NCBI GenBank assembly: GCA_016717005.1
Contig: JADJUF010000049.1
Span: 186,001 to 250,000, forward strand
Source: Myxococcales bacterium
Lineage (GTDB): Bacteria > Myxococcota_A > Polyangia > Haliangiales > Haliangiaceae
Reading direction: 5' to 3'
Length of the DNA stretch: 64,000 nucleotides
This document shows, in pieces, positions 22,193 to 30,804 of this stretch (positions within the stretch are counted from its first letter, which is position 1; every line of letters starts with the position of its first letter). The translations under genes were made by a program, and so were the position numbers. A model generated the notes under the pieces. The model had not been told where the DNA came from. It saw only the letters and a program-made list of their open reading frames with translations, and ran no database searches.

Positions 22193-24036
22193 TCACACAC
22201 CGGTGTCGGGCTCCTTGGCGCCGAGCAGGTGCGCGGCCGCCGTGAACGCGTCGTCGTCGAGCACCGGCTCGATCAGCTCGGGCGTCGGCGTCGGCACGTC
22301 GATCTCGCCGGCGACGAAGGTGCCGGCCTCGAGCGAGCCGGTCGTCGGCGCCGGCGTGGTGTCGAGCGGCGTGCCCTCGTCGGCGGGCCGCCGGCGGCGC
22401 CGCCCGGGGTGGCGCACGACCCAGTCGTCGCTGGCGCGGCGCCGGCCGTGGCCGCGACCGGCGCGCACGGGCCGGTACTCATCGCTGGGCGGATCGACCG
22501 CGAGCACGGCCTCGAACGTGATGCTGGGATCGCTGGCACGTCGACCGAGCGCTCCTGGGTCTCGTCGGAGGGCGGCAGCACCCGCTCCTCGGTGAAGTGG
22601 TCGCGGTTGTCGGCGTCGAGCGTGGCCAGCGCCGCGTCGAGGTCGGCGCCGTCGTCGGTCGTGGTCGAGCGGCGCGCCAACCCGGTCGCCGTCGGCGGCC
22701 CCAGGCGATCGATCGCGTCGACGTCGTCGCTGGCGGGATCGAGCGTCACGTCGATGACCACCTCGCTCGGATCGGCCGACGTCGGCGCCACCTCATAGAC
22801 CGTGGCCTCGAACTCGTCGTCGACCGCGATCGGATCGCCGACCGCGATCGCGTTGGGCAGGCCGTGGCTGCCGGTGGTCTGCTCGGTCATGCGCCCGCGC
22901 CACTCGGGCCGGTCGGCCAGCTCGGCGTAGGCGGTGCGGATGGCGCGGCGCGCCGCCGAGGCGGTGAACTCGCGCCGGACGCGATCGTAGCCGTTGGCCG
23001 CGAGCCGCTCGCGCAACCCGGCGTCGTCGATGAGCCGCCGGACCTTGCGCGCCAGGTCGATGTGATCGCCGGGGGCGAACAGCAGGCCCTCGCGGCCGTG
23101 ATCGATCAGCATGCCGACCGAGCCGCGCCGCGGCGCGACCACCGCCCGCCGACACGCCATGAACTCGAGCAGCCGGGTCGGGTACAGCGCGTAGGGTCGC
23201 GGGGACAGATCCGGCGCCGCCGGGATCACGCAGACCCCCGCCGTCGCGATCAGCGCCGGCATCTGCTCGTGGTCGACCGCCGGGCGCAGCTCGATGCGCC
23301 CGGTGAGCCCGAGCTCGGCGATCGCGGCCTTGAGCGGGCCCTCGAACCCGCGCGCCACCGGCCCCACCATCGCCAGTCGGCTGGGCGCGGTCTTGGCCAC
23401 CTCGGCCATGGCCCGGAGCAGCGTGCGGATGCCGCGGCCCGGCCCGATCGCGCCGACGTAGAGGATCAGCGGCGGCCCGGCGACCGAGGCCTCGTCCCAG
23501 TCGAACCGATCGACGTCGACCCCGGGCGGGGACAGCACGACCCGGTCGGGCAGCCCGCGGCCGAGCGCGTAGCGGTGCGCGGCCTCGGTCGGCACCAGCA
23601 CCAGGTCGGCCGCGAGCAGGCACGCCTCCTCGTCGCGGTCGAGCTGCGCCGCGAGCTCGGCGTCGAGGTCGCTGCGGTCGTCGCTGCCCCGCGTCAGGTC
23701 GAAGACCACCGCGTAGCCGAACCGGTCGCGGGCCTCGAGCACCGCCGCCGCGCCCCAGGCGTCGCGGCAGTGGACGACGTCGTAGTCGGCGCCCTCGAGC
23801 TGGCGCCGCAGGGCGCGCTGGTAGGCCTGGACCTGGCTGCGCAGGTCGGCGTCGTGGGTCGGCACCCGCAGCAGCCGGCCGTTGCCCTGGCGCTCGACGT
23901 ACGGCTGATCGGCCTCGCGGACCACGAGCAGGTCGACCACGTGCGACGCCAGCGCCCGGACCACGTGCCGCACCTGCACCCCGGCCCGGGACGGCCCCGG
24001 GACCGCGCAGAATCCGGTGACCAGGATGCGCGCCAT
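22193..24036 (-). CDS. Glycosyltransferase family 4 protein with acidic C-terminal tail, apparent frameshift
   Basis: The GT-B enzyme starts MARILVTGFCAVPGPSRAGV at 24036. The donor-binding half shows VLSPPGVDVDRFDW, LILYVGAIGPGRGIRTLL and the C-terminal YPTRLLEFMACRRAVVAPRRG ... EGLLFAPGD, typical GT4 sugar-nucleotide contacts. From ~residue 385 the protein is acidic and low-complexity. Near 22528-22540 coding character switches by one frame: before it the frame reads ERSVDVPAIPA; after it the strongly biased frame reads DPSITFEAVLAVDPPSDEYR and runs to a TGA at 22193. A one-base deletion (real or a sequencing error) explains this; repaired, the protein is ~614 aa. Role in polysaccharide or glycolipid synthesis inferred. 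Confidence 0.82.
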
Positions 24037-24131
24037 CGACCCGTCCATGCTCGCCAAGGTGGCGCGGCGCTTCAAGGGCCGCGGCCGGCCTGTGCTTGCA
24101 ATTCGACATCCGTCTGGGGTACATCGCGCCG

Positions 24132-24386
24132 GTGCAACGCCTCGTCGCTTACCTACGAGACAACGTGTTGGTCGACTTTCAAGGCGACCTCGACCTCGAC
24201 AAGGTGCGGGAGCTGCTGGCTGGCGACGACAGTCGCGACGCCCGCGCCATCCTGGGCCGCCTCACCCGCGATCGCGGCACCAGCGACATGATGGTGACGC
24301 TCGCCGACTGCCTGCTCGAGGTGGTCCAGCAAGCGCTGACCGACGACGTCATGCGCGAGCAGCTCCGGGCCTACAGCGAGGCGTGA
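24132..24386 (+). CDS. Small conserved-looking protein, 84 aa
   Basis: From a GTG at 24132 the product reads MQRLVAYLRDNVLVDFQGDL, followed by DLDKVRELLAGDDSRDARAI, and is well folded in appearance: mixed hydrophobic and charged, with a C-terminal helix (TLADCLLEVVQQALTDDVMR). Coding bias is good. An upstream TTG at 24096 is an alternative start. No family recognised. It is divergent from the glycosyltransferase, ~95 bp apart, with a GGGGTACATC stretch between. Confidence 0.6.
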   Translation: MQRLVAYLRDNVLVDFQGDLDLDKVRELLAGDDSRDARAILGRLTRDRGTSDMMVTLADCLLEVVQQALTDDVMREQLRAYSEA

Positions 24387-24519
24387 TCGACCACGGGGAC
24401 GACGCGCGCCACGCGCCGCCGCGCGGCCCGGCCCAGCGGCCTGAGGGTCGGCGTCCCCGCCCGCCGTCACCGGCCGCGGCCGTGGCGCCGGGGCGGGTTC
24501 CGAGCTAGGCTTGCGCGCG

Positions 24520-24801
24520 ATGGCGCAACCGGTCTCCGACTCGAAGCTGCCCGCCGCGATCGCCTTCGGGCTGTGCGCCGTCGGGCTCATCCTGGGCTTG
24601 ATCGGCGGGATCACCCATGGCTCCTACGCCGGCGGCATCATCGCCGGGCTCGGCGCCATCCCGGCCATGGTCGGCATGTGGAAGGGCATCCAGCAGGAGA
24701 CCCAGACCACGCTGGGCCTGTCGGTGCTGGCGGTGCTGACCTCGCTCGGCGTCGGCGCCGTGCTGCTGGTGCTCGCGATCGTGCACACGGTCCGGTCGTG
24801 A
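24520..24801 (+). CDS. Small membrane protein, 93 aa
   Basis: Three hydrophobic segments are present: KLPAAIAFGLCAVGLILGLI; AGGIIAGLGAIPAMVGMW; GLSVLAVLTSLGVGAVLLVL. Start: ATG at 24520. Its stop codon overlaps the GTG of apbE (GTGA at 24798), so it is co-translated with the flavin transferase. It may serve the same membrane flavoprotein process; this is inference from coupling only. Confidence 0.7.
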   Translation: MAQPVSDSKLPAAIAFGLCAVGLILGLIGGITHGSYAGGIIAGLGAIPAMVGMWKGIQQETQTTLGLSVLAVLTSLGVGAVLLVLAIVHTVRS

Positions 24802-25853
24802 TCCGGAGGCTGGTCGTCGCGCTCGCGCTGACCGGCGCGATCCTCGCCCCCGCGGCGCGCGCCGATCAGCCCAGCGGGCCGACCGCGCCCGGCGACCGCA
24901 AGCTGGTCCACACCGCGACGACGATGGGCACGATCGTCCAGGTGACGATCTGGACCGACGACGAGGACGGCGCCGCGCGCGCCGCCAAGGCGGTCTTCGC
25001 CGAGTTCGATCGCCTCGACGCGATGATGACGACGTGGACGCCCGACAGCGAGATCTCCCGGATCAACGCGGCCGCGGGCTCGGGCAAGGCGGTCAAGGTC
25101 TCGGCCGAGGCGTTCGCGGTCATCGCGCGCGCGGTCGACGTCAGCCGCGCGTCACACGGCGTGTTCGACATCACCGTCGGCGCCTACGCCGGCCTGTGGA
25201 AGTTCGACGAGGACATGGACGGCTCGCTGCCGGCCCTGGCCGACGTGCTCAAGCGCAAGAAGCTGGTCAACTGGAAGGACATCGTCCTCGATCGCAAGCA
25301 GCGCGCGGTGCGGCTCAAGCGGGCCGGCATGAAGATCACGCTGGGCGGCATCGCCAAGGGCTACGCGGTCGACAAGGCCGCCGCCGTGCTCGAGGCCGCC
25401 GGGTTCACCAACTTCATCGTCCAGGCCGGCGGCGACATGTACGTGTCGGGCAGCAAGGACGCGACCCCGTGGGTCGTCGGCATCCGCGACCCCCGCGGCC
25501 CGCGCGATCAGAGCTTCGCGGTCGCGCCGATCCGCGATCACGCGTTCTCGACCTCGGGCGACTACGAGCGCGGCTTCGTCAAGGACGGGGTGCGCTACCA
25601 CCACATCCTCGACCCGCGCACCGCCCAGCCGGCCCGGGCCAGCCGATCGGTGACGATCATGGCCGTCGACGCGTTCACGGCCGACGCGTGGTCGAAGGTG
25701 CTCTTCATCCTCGGCGCCAAGGACGCGATGGCGCTGGTCGAGCGGATGCCCGACTTCGACGCGGTGTTCGTCGACGCCGACAACCACGTGATCATGTCGA
25801 GCGGCCTCAAGGACCGGGTCAAGGTCCTGACCGAGCCGACGCCCGGGCCCTGA
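24798..25853 (+). CDS. apbE: FAD:protein FMN transferase (ApbE)
   Basis: The 351-residue exported enzyme attaches FMN covalently to Thr of client flavoproteins (e.g. NqrB/RnfG) in the periplasm. It has a signal peptide (IRRLVVALALTGAILAPAARA), the family hallmarks TTMGTIVQVTIW, SRASHGVFDITVGA, ITLGGIAKGYAVDKAA and IVQAGGDMYVSG, and the closing YHHILDPRTAQPA and TADAWSKVLFILG. The GTG start at 24798 overlaps the preceding gene. No client flavoprotein with an Nqr/Rnf signature is found in this window. The next gene starts 31 bp downstream. Confidence 0.94.
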   Translation: MIRRLVVALALTGAILAPAARADQPSGPTAPGDRKLVHTATTMGTIVQVTIWTDDEDGAARAAKAVFAEFDRLDAMMTTWTPDSEISRINAAAGSGKAVKVSAEAFAVIARAVDVSRASHGVFDITVGAYAGLWKFDEDMDGSLPALADVLKRKKLVNWKDIVLDRKQRAVRLKRAGMKITLGGIAKGYAVDKAAAVLEAAGFTNFIVQAGGDMYVSGSKDATPWVVGIRDPRGPRDQSFAVAPIRDHAFSTSGDYERGFVKDGVRYHHILDPRTAQPARASRSVTIMAVDAFTADAWSKVLFILGAKDAMALVERMPDFDAVFVDADNHVIMSSGLKDRVKVLTEPTPGP

Positions 25854-25884
25854 AACCGATCCGCGGCGCCGGTGTCGGACCGAC

Positions 25885-27330
25885 ATGCGCGCCACCCTGA
25901 TCGCGATCTGCGTGCTCGGCGCTGGCCTGGCCCGCGCCGGCGAGCCCACCGCCACCGAGCCGGCGCCCGGCGCGGTCGCGCAGGCGCTGGCGGCCGCCGA
26001 CGACACCGCCCGCGCCGCCGACGCGGCCATCGGTGACGCCGCGCTGGCGCTGCACGAGGCGTGCGGGCGGGCCTACCTCGAGATCGCGGCCGGCAGCCCG
26101 AGGCTGCCGAACGTCGACGAGCTGCTGATCAACGCCGCGCGTTGCTTCGCCCGCGGCGGCTCCGCCGGCGCCGCCATCGCGCTGGGCGAGCGCCTGGTGG
26201 CCGAGCACCCGCAGAGCCGGCTGGCGGCGGCGACGCTGGCGCAGCTCGGCGCGCTCCACGCCGCCCTCGGCCAGTACGCCCAGGCGGCCGACGCGCTGGG
26301 GCGGTTCACGGACCGCTACCCGGCCGAGGCCGACGCGCCCGACGCGCTCTGGAACCTGATCGCCTACCGCGCGGCGCTCGGCGACGCCGCCGGCGCCGAT
26401 CGCGCCGCGGCGCTGTTCGTGCGTCGCTACGCCGGCAAGCGCCTCAGCGCCGCCGCGCTGGTGCGCGTCGACCTGGCCCAGCGTCAGGCCGCCCGCGGCG
26501 AGGTCGCGGCCGCGCTCGTGACCTACGCCGGCCTGCTGAAGGACGGCCGGCTCGAGCCGGCCCTGCGCGCGCAGGTGCTCGCGGCGCAAGGCGAGCTCGC
26601 GTGGCAGCGCGCGTGCCCGCGCCCGACGATCGCCGGCCTGTGCGTGCGGACCACGCCCGCGGGCCTGGTGCCCGTGCCGCGCCGCGCCGCCGACGCGACC
26701 GCCGCGCGGGCGAGCTTCCGCGCGGTCCTGCACGGGGTCGACCCGAGCGATCCGAGCGTCGTCGCCAGCGTCGCGCGCGCCCAGGTCCACCTGGCCGAGG
26801 AGAAGATCGAGGCCACGCTGGCGCTGGCGCCGATGCCGAACCTGGCGTTCGGCAGCGACCACCAACCGACGCCGGCCAGCCTCAAGGCGACGCTGGCGTG
26901 GCTGACCGCGTGGCAGCGGTCGATCGCCGACGCCGACCGCGCGATCACCGACGCCGTCGGCGCGCGCCACCCGGCCAGCGCCGTGGCGGTCGCGGCCCGC
27001 GCGGCCGTGTTCTACGACCAGCTCGCGACGACGCTCGCCGCCGCGCCGACGCCGACGGCGATCCGCGGTCAGCCGGCCGAGCAGGCCTACCGCGATGGGC
27101 TGGCCGAGCACGCCGCCCCGCTGCGCGAGCGCGGGCGTCAGGCCGGCGCGCTGTGCCTGCAGCAGGCCGGCGAGCTCGGGATCGTGACCGACGACGTCGC
27201 CGTGTGCGCGGCGCTCATGGCGCGGGTCGAGCCGCGCTGGGCCCTGGCCGAGCGGCGAAGCCCCGCGGCGCCGACGACGATCGACACGATGCTGGCACCG
27301 GCGCTGCCCGAGCCGCCGCCGGCGCCATGA
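25885..27330 (+). CDS. Exported TPR-repeat protein, 481 aa
   Basis: A short signal peptide (MRATLIAICVLGAGLARAGE) is followed by all-helical repeats with the TPR/YbgF-like pattern (AIALGERLVAEHPQSRLAAA, TLAQLGALHAALGQYAQAAD, ALGRFTDRYPAEADAPDALW). Later helices are less regular. A Cys-containing insert (QRACPRPTIAGLCVRTTP) and a Pro-rich tail occur. It is probably periplasmic and may scaffold envelope complexes. It lies 31 bp after apbE and is probably in the same transcript. Confidence 0.75.
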   Translation: MRATLIAICVLGAGLARAGEPTATEPAPGAVAQALAAADDTARAADAAIGDAALALHEACGRAYLEIAAGSPRLPNVDELLINAARCFARGGSAGAAIALGERLVAEHPQSRLAAATLAQLGALHAALGQYAQAADALGRFTDRYPAEADAPDALWNLIAYRAALGDAAGADRAAALFVRRYAGKRLSAAALVRVDLAQRQAARGEVAAALVTYAGLLKDGRLEPALRAQVLAAQGELAWQRACPRPTIAGLCVRTTPAGLVPVPRRAADATAARASFRAVLHGVDPSDPSVVASVARAQVHLAEEKIEATLALAPMPNLAFGSDHQPTPASLKATLAWLTAWQRSIADADRAITDAVGARHPASAVAVAARAAVFYDQLATTLAAAPTPTAIRGQPAEQAYRDGLAEHAAPLRERGRQAGALCLQQAGELGIVTDDVAVCAALMARVEPRWALAERRSPAAPTTIDTMLAPALPEPPPAP

Positions 27331-27571
27331 CCCGTGTTGCCCCGCTGCGCTGCCCCGGTCGCGCGATCGCTCGCGGTGGACGCGCCGGGGGCACCCGGTG
27401 ACCGGCTGCGCCGCACCTCACGCCACCCGCGACCGCGGTGGTCGTCGACCACGCGCCGGCGTCATCGCGGTGGTGCACGGTGATGCGGCGCTCGCGGTGG
27501 ACGACCGGATCGGGATCAGTTCGGGATCGCCCCAGGCGGACCCTTGGGTCGGGCCCGTCAGGCCGCGCGCG

Positions 27572-27868
27572 TCACGGTCGGAACGGCTGCTCGTCCTTGC
27601 CGCGCACCGGGTTGGCGAGGCGCCGGGCCACCGCCTCTTGCTCATCCTTGCCCAGGCGGCGCACGTAGATGCCGGCGGCGTCGATCGAGCGCGCCCCGAA
27701 GAACCCATCGGCGACCAGGTACTCGACCTCGACGACCATGTACGGGTCGTCCCCCATCCACACCAGCTCGTGCTTGCGCGGGACGCCGACCCACGACGAC
27801 AGCATGAACTTGTCGCGGGTGCCGTCGTCGTTGATGACGACCATCGTGATGCGCTCGGTCGCGGTCAT
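27572..27868 (-). CDS. Small hypothetical protein, 98 aa
   Basis: Start: ATG complementary to 27866-27868 with an excellent ribosome site (AAGGAGAG five bases before). The product begins MTATERITMVVINDDGTRDK and contains PRKHELVWMGDDPYMVVEVE, a compact beta-rich domain. No family recognised. It is 20 bp downstream of the double-GNAT gene, in the same direction. The 241-bp gap downstream (27331-27571) holds a repeated word GCTCGCGGTGGACG (27369, 27490) and no gene. Confidence 0.65.
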   Translation of the reverse strand: MTATERITMVVINDDGTRDKFMLSSWVGVPRKHELVWMGDDPYMVVEVEYLVADGFFGARSIDAAGIYVRRLGKDEQEAVARRLANPVRGKDEQPFRP

Positions 27869-27888
27869 GGCTCTCCTTGACGGCGATC

Positions 27889-29577
27889 CTACGCCAGTCC
27901 GAGCAGTTCCTTGGCCTCGGGATCGGGCGGCCGGCACATCACGCGATCGACGCCGCCGACCCGCGCGTAGATGACGTCGCACACCGGCGTGAAGCTGGCC
28001 TTGGCGAACGCGCGCGTCGACGGCTGGTTGCCGTGGCCGATCAGCGCCCACGACCGGTAGACGTCGAGCTCGCGCAGGTCGCGGGCGATGGCCTCGAGCA
28101 TGACCGGCGCGACCGCGCGGCCCCGGGCCGACGGCGCCACGTAGACGTCGTGGACGTAGGCCTCGTACTTCGACAGCGCCAGGGTCCGGCCGAGCTCGGG
28201 CACCTCGACCGGGCCGCGGGCCGCCCACGCGATCCCGGCCGGACGATCGCCCAGCCGCGCGATCCACGCCTGATCGCCGCGCTGCCAGGTGGCGCGCGCG
28301 TGGGCCTCGTCGAGCGCCAGCTGCTCACACAGCTCGGTGCGCGCGGCGGGGGCCAGCGCCTCGAAGCCGGCGAGGTCCATCGTGGTCAGCTCGAGGCCGG
28401 CCGGCGCCGCGATGCCGCGGGTCCACATCTGGCCGCGGTACAGGTGCATGCGCTGGTACTGCGCGACCTCGGTCGCGGCCGAGCGGATGCGCGCCCACGC
28501 GGCGCGGGCCTGGGCCGCGGCCACCGCCGGGGTCTCGCGGACCGAGCGTGCGTGCCGCTTGACGCTCTCGACCCGGCGCGACACCGACGCGGTGGTCGTG
28601 GCGTTCCAGATCGTCACCGCGACCGCGCTCTGCTTGGACACCGGCAGCGGCGGCAGCGGGTACTCGGCGGCGCCGGTGACCACGTCGAGCGCGACCCGGC
28701 CGCGCGCGCGGGCGGCCATGGCCTCGGCCGCGAGCAGGCGCTCGGCGGCGCCGTGGTGCTCGGGGTCGACCGCCATCGCCAGCACGACCGCGCGATCGCC
28801 GTCGTCGACGATCAGCGCCGCGGCGATCGCCTCGCCGGCGTCGTCGGCGCGCGTCGCCACCCGGGCCCGGCCGGTGAGCGCGAGCGCGACCGCGACCTCG
28901 TCGAGCAGGCCCGCCGCCTCGGCGTCGGCCAGCGGGCTGTGCTCGTCGCGCTCGGCCCACTCGAGCCGGCTCAGGCGCCGGAGCGCGCTCATGCCCTTGC
29001 GGATCGCGGCGGCGTCGCCGCTGACCGCGGTGGTGAGCCCGTCCTCGGTCGCGGCCCGGGCCAGCCCGAGCGCGATCCGGCGGGCACCGCCGCCGGCGGC
29101 GGCCGACTCGACGGTGAAGCCGGCGGCGCCGAGGCGCGCGACGAAGTTGGCGCGCACGCGCGACGGCTCGGCCAGCGGCTGCAGGTCGAGCACGTCCCAG
29201 CTCTTGCCGAGCTCGGCGACGGCGCGCGCGAGCTGCGTGCCGGCCTTGTCCTCGAAGCCCGGCGCGACCAGGAAGTCGAGCGCCGGCGGGCGCGGACCGG
29301 CGTCGCCCATCATCCGCAGCTCGCGCGCCTTGGCCAGCGCGCGGTTGTTGGTGCGCAGGTACAGCGGCGCCAGGCACACCAGCTCGCCGTCGGACCGGCC
29401 GACCATGACGTGCAGCTCGCCCGCGAGGATCTCGCGGTACGCGCGCCACCACGGCAACAGCCAGTCGGGACCTCGGAACAGGGCGCCGGCGCCACCGGCC
29501 GCGGCCAGCGCACGCCACGCCGGCTCGAGCTCGCGCAGCCCGGCCACGTCGCGGATGACAGTGAACTCGACAGACAT
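27889..29577 (-). CDS. Two-domain acetyltransferase: CelD/FemAB-like N-terminus plus GNAT C-terminus
   Basis: The 562-residue protein starts MSVEFTVIRDVAGLRELEPA. The first ~320 residues follow the CelD/BcsL (FemAB-like) acyltransferase layout: PAWRALAAAGGAGALFRGPD, WLLPWWRAYREI, LAPLYL, then a second GNAT-like fold. After a basic linker, the last ~190 residues form another GNAT domain with the acetyl-CoA loop YVAPSARGRAVAPVMLEAIA and NQPSTRAFAKASFTPV. CelD-like proteins usually accompany exopolysaccharide synthesis; the substrate here is unknown. The gene starts ~280 bp from hicB, and the gap contains the hicA remnant. Confidence 0.78.
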   Translation of the reverse strand: MSVEFTVIRDVAGLRELEPAWRALAAAGGAGALFRGPDWLLPWWRAYREILAGELHVMVGRSDGELVCLAPLYLRTNNRALAKARELRMMGDAGPRPPALDFLVAPGFEDKAGTQLARAVAELGKSWDVLDLQPLAEPSRVRANFVARLGAAGFTVESAAAGGGARRIALGLARAATEDGLTTAVSGDAAAIRKGMSALRRLSRLEWAERDEHSPLADAEAAGLLDEVAVALALTGRARVATRADDAGEAIAAALIVDDGDRAVVLAMAVDPEHHGAAERLLAAEAMAARARGRVALDVVTGAAEYPLPPLPVSKQSAVAVTIWNATTTASVSRRVESVKRHARSVRETPAVAAAQARAAWARIRSAATEVAQYQRMHLYRGQMWTRGIAAPAGLELTTMDLAGFEALAPAARTELCEQLALDEAHARATWQRGDQAWIARLGDRPAGIAWAARGPVEVPELGRTLALSKYEAYVHDVYVAPSARGRAVAPVMLEAIARDLRELDVYRSWALIGHGNQPSTRAFAKASFTPVCDVIYARVGGVDRVMCRPPDPEAKELLGLA

Positions 29578-29703
29578 CGTTTGGGTGCGGACCTTAGCAC
29601 CCGCGCGCACGACGTGCTCCCGCGCGCGCCGTCGACGCGCGCGTTGCGAAAGTCAACGTCGCGCGATCACGCGCCGCGGTCACGGCGCCGTTCACATCAG
29701 GAA

Positions 29704-29833
29704 TCAGCGCAGTTCGACGAACTCGGCGGCCGACCTCTTCGCCTGCCCTCAGGATCGACCGCAGGGTGCCGTGCTTCAGCTCTGGGTGATCGGGGACGAT
29801 CACGGTGGCGTCCCACGCGCGCGGACGCTCGAA
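29704..29833 (-). pseudogene. hicA: hicA-type toxin remnant, 5'-truncated and frameshifted
   Basis: The minus strand reads WDATVIVPDHPELKHGTLRS, then ILR, the characteristic HicA C-terminal half (a His before GTLRxIL). One extra G in the CCC run at 29746-29748 then breaks the frame; removing it gives RQAKRSAAEFVELR and a TGA at 29704-29706, the normal HicA ending. The N-terminal third of HicA, including the dsRNA-binding start, is missing because the hicB-like gene begins there on the other strand. It is therefore dead. Confidence 0.7.
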
Positions 29834-29856
29834 CGCCGACCTGGTAGGCCGCCGGC

Positions 29857-30069
29857 ATGCGGTTCACCGCGTCCGTCCAGCGAGAAGGCGATGGCTACGT
29901 CGCTCAGGCGCTCGAGATCGACGTGGCCAGCCAGGGCCCGACGATCGAGGCGGCCGTCGCGAACCTGCGCGAGGCGATCGAGCTCTTGCTCGAGGAAGAA
30001 CCCACGCCGAGCGCGATCGAGCCGGCGCTCGTCACGACCATCGACGTCGCCCTGCCCGCAGCGTCGTGA
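29857..30069 (+). CDS. hicB: HicB-family antitoxin-like protein
   Basis: The 70-residue product (MRFTASVQREGDGYVAQALE, then IDVASQGPTIEAAVANLREA) is the partial RNase-H-like fold of HicB antitoxins: the YVA-x-ALEIDVASQG turn and the TIEAAVANLREAIELLLEEE helix. Short HicB proteins of this type lack a DNA-binding C-terminus. It sits head to head with a dead hicA fragment rather than in the usual co-directional hicAB pair, so it looks like an orphan. Start: ATG at 29857; no strong ribosome site. Confidence 0.8.
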   Translation: MRFTASVQREGDGYVAQALEIDVASQGPTIEAAVANLREAIELLLEEEPTPSAIEPALVTTIDVALPAAS

Positions 30070-30078
30070 GGCGCCGCG

Positions 30079-30804
30079 TCACGGCGCCCGCGGCGGCGGC
30101 GGCGGCTGGTCGAGCTGGCCGCGGCGCCCGAGCCGGAACGCCAGCGCGCCGCACGCCAGCGCCCACGCCCCGCCCGCGGTCCAGCCGGCGATGACGTCGG
30201 TCGGGTAGTGCACGCCCAGGTACATGCGCGACGCGCCGATCAGGAACGTCAGCGCCAGGCCGACGACGATCGTGAAGCGCCGCAGGCGCGCGGTCGGCAG
30301 CGTCCGCGCGACCAGCACCGCCAGCGTCATGTAGAGCGCCATCGCGATCATCGAGTGCCCGCTCGGGAACGACATGCCCCCGGGCGGATCGAGCTGGGTC
30401 ACGATCGTCGGGCGCGGCCGCTCGTACAGGCCCTTGAGCAGCGCCATCAACCCGACGGTGCCGAGCGAGCACGCGGCCACGAGCGCGGCGAAGCGGGGCC
30501 GCCCGGCCAGGAGCGCGTACCCGATCGCGATCAGCGCGATCAGCGTCGTCACCGCGCCCGAGCCGAGCGCCGAGATGTGGACCACCGCGGCCTCGAACCA
30601 CCGCGGCCCGAGGGGATCGTCGGGCGCGGCCCGCAGCGCCAGCAGGATGCGCTGATCGAGTCGATCGGTGGCGCGCTCGCTGACCTCGGCGCCGACCTTC
30701 GCGAACACCAGCGCGAGCACGCCGACGGCGACGAGCACCACCGGCACCGTCAGATCCGCCGCGGCGATCCAGGCCCGGGCCCGGCGCCAGCGCGACGCGG
30801 TCAC
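30079..30804 (-). CDS. PAP2-family membrane phosphatase
   Basis: The 241-residue integral membrane protein has the three PAP2 motifs: KGLYERPRP, SFPSGHS and SRMYLGVHYPTDV, which supply the catalytic His residues and Arg/Asp. Hydrophobic segments surround them. It should dephosphorylate a lipid phosphate such as undecaprenyl-PP or phosphatidate at the periplasmic face. The GTG start overlaps the rsmB stop codon (GTGA), so it is translated with rsmB. The C-terminus is Pro-rich. Confidence 0.9.
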   Translation of the reverse strand: MTASRWRRARAWIAAADLTVPVVLVAVGVLALVFAKVGAEVSERATDRLDQRILLALRAAPDDPLGPRWFEAAVVHISALGSGAVTTLIALIAIGYALLAGRPRFAALVAACSLGTVGLMALLKGLYERPRPTIVTQLDPPGGMSFPSGHSMIAMALYMTLAVLVARTLPTARLRRFTIVVGLALTFLIGASRMYLGVHYPTDVIAGWTAGGAWALACGALAFRLGRRGQLDQPPPPPRAP

